NCBI GenBank assembly: GCA_022703375.1
Contig: JAKLDS010000018.1
Span: forward strand, 1-42,527
DNA from: Deltaproteobacteria bacterium
GTDB lineage: Bacteria; Desulfobacterota; Syntrophia; Syntrophales; Smithellaceae
Direction of reading: 5' to 3'
Length of the DNA: 42,527 nt
Each line of letters opens with the position of its first letter. The first letter of the stretch is position 1. Positions 28,551 through 36,407 of this stretch are shown here, piece after piece. Position numbers and translations under genes: made by a program. The notes under the pieces were generated by a model. It was not told the origin of the DNA and searched no databases. It worked only from the letters and a program-made list of their open reading frames with translations.

Positions 28551-29297
28551 TCAAATAATTTTGATTGGCCCCTCAATACTTCCTGTCAAAAATTGCCGCA
28601 ACACCGGATTCGTTGTCGCTCTAATTTCCGCAGGCGTGCCCGCCTCAATAATTTTTCCTTCGTAAAGCATGGCGATTCTATCGCCGATTTTAAAAATTGA
28701 TTCAATATCATGGCTGATAACAACGCAGGTTAAATTGAAATTGCGCTGCGTCTCTTTAATCAATTGATTGATTGCCTCCGCCATGACAGGATCAAGCCCG
28801 GAAGTCGGCTCGTCAAACAGCACTATCTCCGGCAGAAGCGCAATCGCCCGCGCCAGACCGACACGTTTGCGCATGCCGCCGGATAATTCGGAAGACATCT
28901 TGCTTTCCACTCCGGCAAGCCCCACCGCTGCCAGTCTTTCCGCAACTGTCTTGCGGATTTCTTCCTTTGTCATTTTGGAATGCTCCTTCAGGGGAAAGGC
29001 GACATTCTCACCGACATCCATGGAATCGAAAAGCGCCGCTTCCTGAAAAAGCATGCCGAACTTCCGGCGGATATCATTCAGCTCCCTGTCGTTCATTCTG
29101 GCGATATCTTCTCCGTCAACCAGCACCGAACCGCTGTCCGGCTTTATCAAGCCGATAATGTGCTTGAGCAGAACGCTTTTTCCTCCGCCGCTGCGTCCGA
29201 TGATAACGGTGGTCTTATTGCTCTCAATCTCTAAATTAAGGTTATCGAGAACTTTTTGTTTGCCGAAGGATTTGTTTAGACCTATCAATTTAATCAT
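28551..29297 (-). CDS. mlaF: ABC transporter ATP-binding protein MlaF
   Basis: A 248-aa cytosolic ATPase of the Mla lipid transporter. Walker A is GRSGGGKSVLLKH near residue 36, the Q-loop is in FGMLFQEAALFDS, the signature is LSGGMRKRVGLARA, Walker B is VLFDEPTSGLDP and the H-loop is VVISHD. The frame is open 50 codons further upstream, but that part is the translated hairpin array; ATG 29297 has AGAGG at SD distance and begins with the family-typical IKLIGLNKSFG. The product energises MlaE and works with MlaD. Confidence 0.95.
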   Translation of the reverse strand: MIKLIGLNKSFGKQKVLDNLNLEIESNKTTVIIGRSGGGKSVLLKHIIGLIKPDSGSVLVDGEDIARMNDRELNDIRRKFGMLFQEAALFDSMDVGENVAFPLKEHSKMTKEEIRKTVAERLAAVGLAGVESKMSSELSGGMRKRVGLARAIALLPEIVLFDEPTSGLDPVMAEAINQLIKETQRNFNLTCVVISHDIESIFKIGDRIAMLYEGKIIEAGTPAEIRATTNPVLRQFLTGSIEGPIKII

Positions 29298-29340
29298 AAA
29301 ACAACCTCTCCGCCAAATGACGGAACTTCTACTGTATATG

Positions 29341-29488
29341 TCCCGATACGCTTCGTTATCGGGATAATTCCCAATTCCTATGCAATGGAATTGGATAATT
29401 CGAACTACCCATTCCAATACGCTGTGCTTTTGGAATGGGGTTCTCATTACGACTTGCGAATTCCTCTGTACTGCGATTCTGGAATTCG
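29341..29488. repeat. Hairpin array 2: successive inverted repeats between mlaE and mlaF
   Basis: Four consecutive perfect inverted repeats: TCCCGATA/TATCGGGA (29341-29348/29357-29364), CCAATTCC/GGAATTGG (29371-29378/29387-29394), CCCATTCCAA/TTGGAATGGG (29408-29417/29430-29439) and CGAATTCC/GGAATTCG (29457-29464/29481-29488). Linkers are ATAATTCGAACTAC (29395-29408) and GTTCTCATTACGACTTG (29440-29456); the third loop is TACGCTGTGCTT. Linkers and this loop correspond to those of array 1 read on the opposite strand, while the stems differ. It lies inside the mla operon, so the complement is transcribed. Confidence 0.75.
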
Positions 29489-29495
29489 AGTCTTA

Positions 29496-30269
29496 TTAAA
29501 ACATCAGCGCTGTCAGGAAATAATCGCTGACCAGTATTGTTATGGAAGCCAGCACAACCGCTTCCGTTGTCGCGCGCCCCACTCCCTCAGCGCCGCCGCG
29601 CGTATTGAAGCCCTTGTAACAGCCGATGAGAGATAGAATCAAACCGAAAACAGCGGCCTTGATTAAACCGTTGAAAATATCATCCAGCACCACCAGCTTG
29701 TTGATGTTTTTCATGAAGGTTCCCGCATTAATGCCCAGAATGGACACCCCGACAAAATAGCTGCCCACGACGCCGACAAAATCCGCGACCACGGTTAAAA
29801 TCGGCATCATAATAATGCTCGCGATAACGCGGGGCACAATCAAGTATTTAACGGGATTGGTTGCCATGACATAAAGAGCGTCAATTTGTTCGGTGACACG
29901 CATCGTGCCCAGTTCAGCAGCCATGGCGGAGCCGGCGCGCGCCGTAACCATCAGCGAAGACAAGACAGGCCCCAGTTCGCGAGTCATGGCCAGAGCCACT
30001 GTCGAGCCGACGAGGCTCTCCGCGGAAAAAAGCCGAAAGCCGTGAAAGAGCTGCAGGGTCATGACCATGCCGGTAAACGTGCCGGTGAGAACTACGACGA
30101 AGATTGATTTAACTCCGACAAATTCCATCTGCTTGATAATAAGATGGAATCGCCAGGGCGGCCGCACTGCCCACGCCACAGCCGAAAGAAAAAGCATCAT
30201 AATCTTTCCGGCTTCTTCCAAACTGTACAACACCAGTCGGCCTAATTTTTCCAGCCCGCCTAAGACCAT
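29496..30269 (-). CDS. mlaE: ABC transporter permease MlaE
   Basis: A 257-aa inner-membrane permease of the Mla phospholipid transport system, with about five to six hydrophobic segments. The MlaE hallmark is present: MTRELGPVLSSLMVTARAGS followed by AMAAELGTMRVTEQIDAL. The C-terminal GGAEGVGRATTEAVV loop before the last helix is also typical. No strong SD is seen before the ATG. It is first in the mlaE-mlaF-mlaD operon, about 180 nt downstream of a good promoter. The gap to mlaF (198 bp) holds hairpin array 2. Confidence 0.95.
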   Translation of the reverse strand: MVLGGLEKLGRLVLYSLEEAGKIMMLFLSAVAWAVRPPWRFHLIIKQMEFVGVKSIFVVVLTGTFTGMVMTLQLFHGFRLFSAESLVGSTVALAMTRELGPVLSSLMVTARAGSAMAAELGTMRVTEQIDALYVMATNPVKYLIVPRVIASIIMMPILTVVADFVGVVGSYFVGVSILGINAGTFMKNINKLVVLDDIFNGLIKAAVFGLILSLIGCYKGFNTRGGAEGVGRATTEAVVLASITILVSDYFLTALMF

Positions 30270-30455
30270 TCCGATAAATGTCCCGTCTGCTTTCTTTATA
30301 GTTACTTTTTACCCCGCCTCAGAACGCCCGGATTCACGCCTTTTGACAAAAGAGTCCTGTTTGCCGCGGGATGTTTGTCAGGGGAAGAGAAGCATCCGGC
30401 CAATACCGGATTTGCTTTCTCATAAAATATTATTGCCCCGGTTATAACTCGATAA

Positions 30456-30484
30456 AATATAGTTTTATTTTGCTGTTTTGTAAA
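30456..30484 (-). promoter_or_regulatory. Sigma70 promoter of the mlaEFD operon
   Basis: Read on minus, TTTACA (30479-30484) and TATATT (30456-30461) are 17 bp apart, each five of six matches. The ~180-nt leader holds ATCCGG/CCGGAT and TGACAAA/TTTGTCA inverted repeats, but no riboswitch class was recognised in it. Confidence 0.6.
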
Positions 30485-30542
30485 GCTGTTTTCCAGATTG
30501 ACAGTTGGCTCATTATTAGTTAAGAAGAGCCGCAAAAAAGCA

Positions 30543-30567
30543 GGGGCGTAAGCCCTCTTTTTATTTT
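30543..30567 (+). terminator. Terminator-like hairpin in front of prfC
   Basis: GGGC (30544-30547) and GCCC (30552-30555) close a GTAA tetraloop (GNRA type), with a flanking G-T pair, followed by CTTTTTATTTT. It ends about 27 nt before the prfC start codon. On the minus strand the same hairpin is followed by TGCTTTTTT, so it may act in both directions. Confidence 0.5.
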
Positions 30568-30593
30568 AATCATTTTTAAAGAACGAGGCCGCT

Positions 30594-32180
30594 TTGAGCA
30601 AACAACTGCAAAAGGAAATTGAACGACGCCGGACTTTCGGTATTATCAGCCATCCGGATGCCGGCAAAACCACGCTGACGGAGAAACTGCTGCTGTTCGG
30701 CGGGGCTATTCAAATGGCCGGCGCGGTAAAAGCCCGCAAAGCATCCAAACATGCCTTAAGCGACTGGATGGCGATTGAAAAAGAACGCGGCATTTCCGTT
30801 TCCTCGTCGGTGATGAAGTTCGAATATGCGGACTGCGAAATCAACCTGCTCGACACGCCCGGCCATCAGGACTTTTCCGAAGACACCTACCGCGTGCTGA
30901 CAGCCGTGGACAGCGCCCTGATGGTCATTGACGGAGCCAGGGGCGTGGAAACTCAGACCCAAAAACTGATGGATGTCTGCCGCCTGCGCAATACGCCGAT
31001 TATCACTTTTATCAATAAACTGGATCGCGATTGCCTCGCCCCGCTGGATATTCTGGCGGATATTGAAGACAAACTGCAGATTGAGTGTTCTCCCTTATCG
31101 TGGCCTGTCGGCATGGGTAAGCGTTTCCGGGGTGTTTATAATCTCTACAATAAAACACTTCACCTGTTTACTTCCGGCAAAAGCCGCCGCACCGATGAGG
31201 GATTTGTTATTGAAAATTTATCCGACCCGCTGCTGGACGAGCTTTTGGACAGCCAGGCTAAAGAATTGCGGGAAGAAATCGAACTGCTGGAAGGAGCTGC
31301 CAATCCCTTCGACCATAAAGAATATTTGAAAGCCGGACAGACGCCGGTTTTTTTCGGCAGCGCCATCAATAATTTCGGCGTCAGGGAACTGCTCGATGCG
31401 TTTGTCGAAATAGCCCCTCCTCCCCTGCCGCGGCCCGCCGTCACCAGAATGGTTGCCCCCGATGAAGATGATTTCTCCGGCTTTGTTTTTAAAATACAGG
31501 CCAATATGGACCCGGCGCATCGCGACCGTATCGCATTCTTACGGATTTGTTCGGGAAAATTCCAGCGCGGGATGAAGGTGCAGCAGCACCGCATCGGCAA
31601 GGAAGTGAACCTGTCCAATGCCACAATTTTCATGGCACAGGACCGTACCAATATTGAAGAGGCCTATCCGGGAGACATTATCGGCCTTCACAATCACGGC
31701 ACCATCAAAATCGGCGACACCTTTTCGCAAAAAGAGCCTCTTAAATTTACCGGCATTCCGCATTTTGCGCCGGAGCATTTCTGCCGCGTGCGCCTCAAAG
31801 ACCCGCTGCGCATCAAACATCTGCAAAAGGGTTTGATTCAGCTTTCCGAAGAAGGCGCAATTCAGGTTTTCAAACCTGTGTGGGGTTCGGAAAATATTCT
31901 GGGAGCGGTCGGCGCACTGCAGTTTGATGTTACAATGGCGCGGCTGAAAGATGAATACAGCGTCTATGCCGATTATGAAAAAACCGATTATGCAGCCGCC
32001 CGCTGGGTGACCTCTGATGATGTAAGAAAGCTGGAGGATTTTCAAAAGAAAAATCATGCCAATCTGGCCACCGATACGGAAGGCAATCTCGTCTATCTGG
32101 CGCTCAGTGATTGGCGACTGGCTCACACCATGGAAGAATGGCCGCAAATCAAATTTCTGAAAACGATGGAAAAAAGCTGA
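30594..32180 (+). CDS. prfC: Peptide chain release factor 3
   Basis: A 528-aa GTPase that recycles RF1/RF2 from the ribosome after termination. G1 is [15 protein letters not shown] near residue 19, preceded by the RF3-typical ERRRTFGII; the [14 protein letters not shown] switch-I region, G3 [16 protein letters not shown] and G4 FINKLDRD are all intact, and the C-terminal domains run to full length. The start is TTG at 30594, with GAGG six to seven bases upstream. A weak TTGACA box lies at 30498. An inverted-repeat element begins three bases after the stop codon. Confidence 0.96.
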   Translation: MSKQLQKEIERRRTFGIISHPDAGKTTLTEKLLLFGGAIQMAGAVKARKASKHALSDWMAIEKERGISVSSSVMKFEYADCEINLLDTPGHQDFSEDTYRVLTAVDSALMVIDGARGVETQTQKLMDVCRLRNTPIITFINKLDRDCLAPLDILADIEDKLQIECSPLSWPVGMGKRFRGVYNLYNKTLHLFTSGKSRRTDEGFVIENLSDPLLDELLDSQAKELREEIELLEGAANPFDHKEYLKAGQTPVFFGSAINNFGVRELLDAFVEIAPPPLPRPAVTRMVAPDEDDFSGFVFKIQANMDPAHRDRIAFLRICSGKFQRGMKVQQHRIGKEVNLSNATIFMAQDRTNIEEAYPGDIIGLHNHGTIKIGDTFSQKEPLKFTGIPHFAPEHFCRVRLKDPLRIKHLQKGLIQLSEEGAIQVFKPVWGSENILGAVGALQFDVTMARLKDEYSVYADYEKTDYAAARWVTSDDVRKLEDFQKKNHANLATDTEGNLVYLALSDWRLAHTMEEWPQIKFLKTMEKS

Positions 32181-32183
32181 AAT

Positions 32184-32459
32184 ATTACTCCGGCAATTCA
32201 ACACCCAACTTAACAAGTACATTAAAGTGAATCAATTTGCGCCCGAATTTCTTTGAGCAGCCAATTAGGGAATATTTTGGCAAACAAAGCAAGGCGAAGC
32301 GTAAGATAAGCGATTCCAATTGTTTGAGCCGCAGGCGAGTTTTGGAATCGCCTGAAGCGAGCCTTAGATTTGATCCAAAATGTTTCCGGCGGCGAGAAGA
32401 ATTCTGGCGCAAGGCCATTTTTCGTATATAATTTTTAGATGTTTAATTGACGGAGTAAT
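32184..32459 (+). repeat. MITE-like element, copy C (complete)
   Basis: A 276-bp element with terminal repeats ATTACTCCGGCAATTCAACA (32184-32203) and, complemented, ATTACTCCGTCAATTAAACA (32440-32459), matching 18 of 20. The outer flanks are symmetrical as well (AAAT/ATTT). An internal 10-bp inverted repeat is GCGATTCCAA (32310-32319) with TTGGAATCGC (32342-32351). It exactly fills the space between the convergent prfC and radC genes. Confidence 0.85.
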
Positions 32460-32471
32460 ATTTATTGATAA

Positions 32472-33185
32472 TTATAAACTTTTCCAGGCAATCAATCCTT
32501 CATCGGCAAAGCTGAAGTAGTTATCATCACCGATAATTATGTGATCCAGAACCCTGACTCCCAGGAGCCCGCCTGCGGCCGCCAGTTCCTTGGTAAAATT
32601 TTTATCTTCCGCGCTGGGCGTAATATTGGCGCTGGGATGATTGTGGACGCAAATGATGGCTGCCGCATATTTTTGCAGAGCGCTGTGGATGATTTCCCGG
32701 ACGATGGGGACGGCATGATCCACTGTGCCGCAGGCGGCATCGCTGACCTCGATGATGCGATTGTTGGTGTTGAGATAAACAACCTTGAAAACTTCCGTCT
32801 TGAGGTCGCGCAGTTGCGGCATCATTAGTGCGACAACATCGCCCGCAGCGGCAATTTTTTGTTTGCCGCCGATAACTTCATCTTCCCGGAATCTTCTGCC
32901 GATTTCCAGCGCCGCCTTGATTTGCGCCATCTTCGCCGGCCCCAAACCTTTGAATTCCTGCCAGTCGCGCTCATCGGTCTGGCTCATATTGCGGAAGGTA
33001 CCGAACTTTCCCAGAACCCGGCGCGCCAGATCAATCGCGCTTGCGCCCCTGACACCGGTGCGCAGGAGAATCGCCAGCAGCTCCGAATTGCTCAAAGAAC
33101 GCGCTCCTTTTTTCAACAGCTTTTCGCGCGGCCGGTCGTCCTGCGGCCAGGCTCTGATTCCCTTTGTTTCATTTTTCGGCTGCAT
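32472..33185 (-). CDS. radC: RadC/JAB-domain DNA repair protein
   Basis: A 237-aa protein. A helix-hairpin-helix-like region lies at residues ~74-95 (FKGLGPAKMAQIKAALEIG). The JAMM/MPN+ domain starts at ~115, with Glu131, His181/His183 in HNHPSANITPSAED and Asp194 as metal ligands. The usual HNHPSG reads HNHPSA here. The historic link to recombinational repair is disputed for this family, so the symbol reflects family membership. It lies 89 bp downstream of the exporter operon on the same strand, with only 12 bp between its stop and the inverted-repeat element. Confidence 0.92.
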   Translation of the reverse strand: MQPKNETKGIRAWPQDDRPREKLLKKGARSLSNSELLAILLRTGVRGASAIDLARRVLGKFGTFRNMSQTDERDWQEFKGLGPAKMAQIKAALEIGRRFREDEVIGGKQKIAAAGDVVALMMPQLRDLKTEVFKVVYLNTNNRIIEVSDAACGTVDHAVPIVREIIHSALQKYAAAIICVHNHPSANITPSAEDKNFTKELAAAGGLLGVRVLDHIIIGDDNYFSFADEGLIAWKSL

Positions 33186-33274
33186 ATTTTTTTCATTCCT
33201 GCCAGTGATTCAGCATGACAATTACACCATGAACACTAGAGCATTGGCCGGCTAAAATCAAGCATTCAGCACGT

Positions 33275-34396
33275 TTAATCCAGCCGTTTCCGGAACCGGG
33301 AAATAGCGCCGGTAAAAACAAAAAGACCCAGAATAAACAAGGCCAGATATTGCGGCCAGAGAATTTCCAGGCCGACACCTTTCAAAAATATACCGCGGAC
33401 AATCACAAGAAAGAAACGCAAGGGGTTCAGATAAGTGAGCCACTGCACAACCTGCGGCATATTGGCAATGGGAAAAATAAAACCGCTCAGCATCAGGAAG
33501 GGCATCAGAAAAAAGAAAGTGGTCATCATCGCCTGCTGCTTGGTGGCGGAAATGGTCGAAATAAAAAGCCCGATGCCCAGCGTGCTCATCAGGAAAAGAC
33601 AGGTGGCGAAAAACAGCAGGGGAATGCTGCCCATCAAAGGTATTTCAAACCAGAAGATAGCCACTATAATTATCGCCGACATCTGTACAAGAGATATAAT
33701 GATATAAGGAATTGTTTTGCCGGTAATAAATTCATAGGATTTCAGCGGCGTGACAATTAACTGCTCCATGGTGCCGTCTTCTTTTTCCCGGATGACGGCA
33801 ATGGAAGTCAAAAGCAGGGAAATCAGCATGACCAGAAAAGCGACAATGCCCGGCACGAAGAAATACTGGCTGTCCAGATTGGGGTTGTACCAGGTGCGAA
33901 TCCGGGCATCTATTTTGCCGTAGCTCATATGCCGGGGATAAAGCTCCCGCAGAGTTTCGCGGTTATATCTGTCAAGCACGGTGGCGGTGTAGGCCATTCT
34001 CAGGGCCGCCATGTTGCTCATGGAGCCGTCGGCGATAATTTGAATTGCCGCAGTCCGGCCTTCTCTTATCAGGGAGGCGAAATCCGGGGCGATTTTAACG
34101 GCCATATCCACTTTGCCTTTCAACAGAGCTTCTTCCATCCGGCGGTCATCGGGAACATAATAAGTAATATGAAATATATCGCTGCCGGTGAAGGCATCGG
34201 CCAGCTTCCGGCTCTCCTGCGTGCGCGAATTATCCAGCAGCGCGACGCGGATATTGCGGATATCATAATTGACGACATAACCGAAAACAAGCATCTGGAT
34301 AAACGGCGCCACAAAGAGAATCAGGCGGTTACGCGGATCGCGCAGCAGCTGAATAAATTCCTTACGCACCAGTTCGCGAATCCGCATCCAGCTCAT
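33275..34396 (-). CDS. ABC-2 type transporter permease (YbhR/YhhJ-like), second permease
   Basis: A 373-aa inner-membrane permease. One N-terminal helix (~25-43, NRLILFVAPFIQMLVFGYVV) is followed by a large periplasmic domain (~45-175) and five clustered helices from ~178 on (FFVPGIVAFLVMLISLLL, ending YLALFILGLFVFTGAI). EKEDGTMEQLIVTPLKSYEF is the conserved cytosolic coupling segment. It starts inside the stop region of the preceding permease (4-base overlap) and ends the exporter operon. Together with the adhesin-like HlyD protein and ATPases it should form a drug/metabolite exporter; the substrate is unknown. Confidence 0.92.
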   Translation of the reverse strand: MSWMRIRELVRKEFIQLLRDPRNRLILFVAPFIQMLVFGYVVNYDIRNIRVALLDNSRTQESRKLADAFTGSDIFHITYYVPDDRRMEEALLKGKVDMAVKIAPDFASLIREGRTAAIQIIADGSMSNMAALRMAYTATVLDRYNRETLRELYPRHMSYGKIDARIRTWYNPNLDSQYFFVPGIVAFLVMLISLLLTSIAVIREKEDGTMEQLIVTPLKSYEFITGKTIPYIIISLVQMSAIIIVAIFWFEIPLMGSIPLLFFATCLFLMSTLGIGLFISTISATKQQAMMTTFFFLMPFLMLSGFIFPIANMPQVVQWLTYLNPLRFFLVIVRGIFLKGVGLEILWPQYLALFILGLFVFTGAISRFRKRLD

Positions 34397-35526
34397 AGGC
34401 CTTCCTTTTTCAGGAAAAGATAATTAATCGCCGTCAGAATTGTGAAAAGCAGCGACAATATCAGCAGGGAGGGCCAGAGATGAGCCATCCCCAGATTGCG
34501 CAAATAGATGCCGCTCAAGATATCGATAAAATATGTCGCTGGTACAACATAAGTTATCGCCTGCAAAAACAGCGGCATATTGATTACGGGAAAAACGAAG
34601 TTGGACAGCAAAAGCGACGGCAGATAGGTAATCAGAATTGCCATCTGGTTGGCGATAAGCTGTGACTTGGTGACGTTGGAAATCAGCAAACCCAGAGAAA
34701 GCGCCACACCGAGATACAGCGAACTGGCGACTATCATCAGCCAAAAGTTTCCCTTCATAACCACGCCGAATAATAACTGTCCCAACAGCACGGCGACCAG
34801 AACATCGGTAAGGCCGATAACGAAATAGGGCAGCGCCTTGCCCAGCAGGAATTCTCCCGCCCGGACCGGCAGTGATTTGATTGTTTCCATCGTGCCCTGT
34901 TCATATTCGCGGGCGATGATCAGGGAGGTCATCAGCGCTCCGACAATCATGATAATGATGGCGATTATTCCCGGAATGATGAAATTGCGGCTTTCCAGGT
35001 CTTCATTAAACCAGATGCGGATTCTTCCATCCACCGGCGGCCTTATTTTTTCCATGCCCTGGCGGTTGAGATAACTGAAAAGCAGCTTCTGATTATACTG
35101 CTCGGTAAAAGTTGTAAGATAGCCGCGAATCATGCCGGCGAAATTGGGGTCGGAGCCGTCCATAATGATTTGCAGCGGCGTTTCCCTGTCGGCGCGCAGG
35201 TTACGGGTAAAGTTCGCCGGAACAACGAGAACAACTTTGGCCATTTCATTATCGAGATAAGCGATTGCCTCTTTCGCATCGGCAAGTTGCGCCGTAATCT
35301 GGAAATAGGGGGAAGCCGCGAGCCTGCGGATAAAATCACGGCTTAAATCCGTCTGATCATAATCCACAATTACCGTATCAACATTTTCCACATCGAGACT
35401 CAGGGCATAGCCGAATAGTACAATCAGAATCAGAGGCACGGCAAAAGCCAGATAGAGGCTGCGGTAATCACGGATTAAGTGATAAAATTCTTTGCGGATA
35501 ATGGCTTTGAGCCTTAAAAAATTCAT
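34393..35526 (-). CDS. ABC-2 type transporter permease (YbhS-like), first permease
   Basis: A 377-aa paralogue of the following permease with the same plan: N-terminal helix (~23-42, LYLAFAVPLILIVLFGYAL), periplasmic domain, then five helices from ~188 (FIIPGIIAIIIMIVGALMTS). The coupling segment is REYEQGTMETIKSLPVRAGEF. Two distinct permease genes imply a heterodimeric transmembrane core. Its start is 122 bp after the upstream ATPase stop, and that gap holds a REP-like inverted pair rather than a gene. Confidence 0.92.
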   Translation of the reverse strand: MNFLRLKAIIRKEFYHLIRDYRSLYLAFAVPLILIVLFGYALSLDVENVDTVIVDYDQTDLSRDFIRRLAASPYFQITAQLADAKEAIAYLDNEMAKVVLVVPANFTRNLRADRETPLQIIMDGSDPNFAGMIRGYLTTFTEQYNQKLLFSYLNRQGMEKIRPPVDGRIRIWFNEDLESRNFIIPGIIAIIIMIVGALMTSLIIAREYEQGTMETIKSLPVRAGEFLLGKALPYFVIGLTDVLVAVLLGQLLFGVVMKGNFWLMIVASSLYLGVALSLGLLISNVTKSQLIANQMAILITYLPSLLLSNFVFPVINMPLFLQAITYVVPATYFIDILSGIYLRNLGMAHLWPSLLILSLLFTILTAINYLFLKKEGL

Positions 35527-35547
35527 GTGTCAGTCCTAATTTACGAC

Positions 35548-35640
35548 GTCATTCCGGCGGAGGCCGTAATCCAGTTCTGCCAAAACCGTGTGTGGCCTTT
35601 GCTTTATGTATTTCTGGACACCGTTTTGCACCGGTGTGAC
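35548..35640. repeat. Head-to-head pair of 27-bp REP-like sequences
   Basis: 35548-35574 and the complement of 35614-35640 are both 27 bp, begin GTCA, share CCGG at the same position and end TCCAG, but differ in the inner stem; the second forms ACACCG/CGGTGT. The first resembles the widespread REP motif GTCATTCCCGCGAA. They lie 39 bp apart, like a BIME, inside the exporter operon between ATPase and permease genes. Confidence 0.6.
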
Positions 35641-35648
35641 AACATTTT

Positions 35649-36407
35649 TTATTTTTCAGCAGTTCTGGCCATTAAAGTTATAAAAGCATCATTTAAATCG
35701 GCAGCGGCATTTTCCGGGCAGGTATCGGCAATTATTTCCGCGGCGCTGCCGGAAGCAACTATGATACCCTGTTTAATCATGACAATCCGTTCACAGAAGC
35801 GCGCTTCATCCATGTAGTGTGTGGTGACAAAAATGGTCATGTCGTCCGCGGCGAGTTGCCGGATAAAGTTCCAGAAGTGCCGGCGCGTAATCGGATCAAC
35901 GCCGGAAGTCGGTTCATCCAGAAAAAGGATGGACGGCTGATGCAAAAGCGAACAGCCCAAAGCCAGACGCTGGCGCCAGCCGGGCGGCAATTCGCGCGTC
36001 AGGCGGTGGCGGACATCCTGCAGACGCGCCATATTCAGCACCCAGTCAATCCGCTCCGGCCATTGTTCCTCGGGCACGCTGTAAACGCCGAGATAGAAAC
36101 GCAGATTTTCGTAAGGTGTTAAATCCTCATAGAGAGAAAACTTCTGCGACATATAGCCGATGGCATGCTTGATTTCTTCGGGCTCGGTCATGATATCGTA
36201 TCCGGCGACGGAACCCCGGCCGGATGTGGGCGAGATAATGCCGCAGAGCATCCGGATGGTCGTTGATTTTCCCGAACCGTTGGCGCCCAGGAATCCGAAG
36301 ATTTCCCCTTTGCGCACGGAGAAGGATATTTTGTTGACGGCGATAAAATCACCGAACTTTTTTTCCAGACGGGAAACGGCTATGGACTCAGAGCCGGAAA
36401 GTGTCAT
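35649..36407 (-). CDS. ABC transporter ATP-binding protein (second ATPase of the exporter)
   Basis: A 252-aa ATPase. Walker A is GANGSGKSTTIRM near residue 40, the Q-loop GYMSQKFSLYEDLT, Walker B ILFLDEPTSGVDP and the H-loop FVTTHYMDEARFC. The signature region reads LPPGWRQRLALG instead of LSGGxxQR, as in the second half of YbhF-type exporters. It overlaps the preceding ATPase gene by 20 bp and has AGGAG at SD distance. In E. coli the equivalent ATPases are fused in one YbhF polypeptide. Confidence 0.93.
   Translation of the reverse strand: MTLSGSESIAVSRLEKKFGDFIAVNKISFSVRKGEIFGFLGANGSGKSTTIRMLCGIISPTSGRGSVAGYDIMTEPEEIKHAIGYMSQKFSLYEDLTPYENLRFYLGVYSVPEEQWPERIDWVLNMARLQDVRHRLTRELPPGWRQRLALGCSLLHQPSILFLDEPTSGVDPITRRHFWNFIRQLAADDMTIFVTTHYMDEARFCERIVMIKQGIIVASGSAAEIIADTCPENAAADLNDAFITLMARTAEK

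Noticed and set aside
28328-28576. 82-codon minus-strand reading frame between mlaF and mlaD
   Set aside because: It is translated repeat sequence (the 15-bp tandem unit and REP-like motif) without a ribosome-binding site or family resemblance.
29298-29447. 50-residue N-terminal extension of MlaF
   Set aside because: The extension is the complement of hairpin array 2; the start at 29297 has an SD sequence and the usual MlaF N-terminus.
30270-30455. Riboswitch in the mlaEFD leader
   Set aside because: Simple inverted repeats are present, but no conserved core of any riboswitch class I know could be found.
32859-33218. Plus-strand reading frames over radC and similar long frames opposite lon, the kinases and thrC
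   Set aside because: They are antisense shadows of well-supported genes with no SD or family motif.
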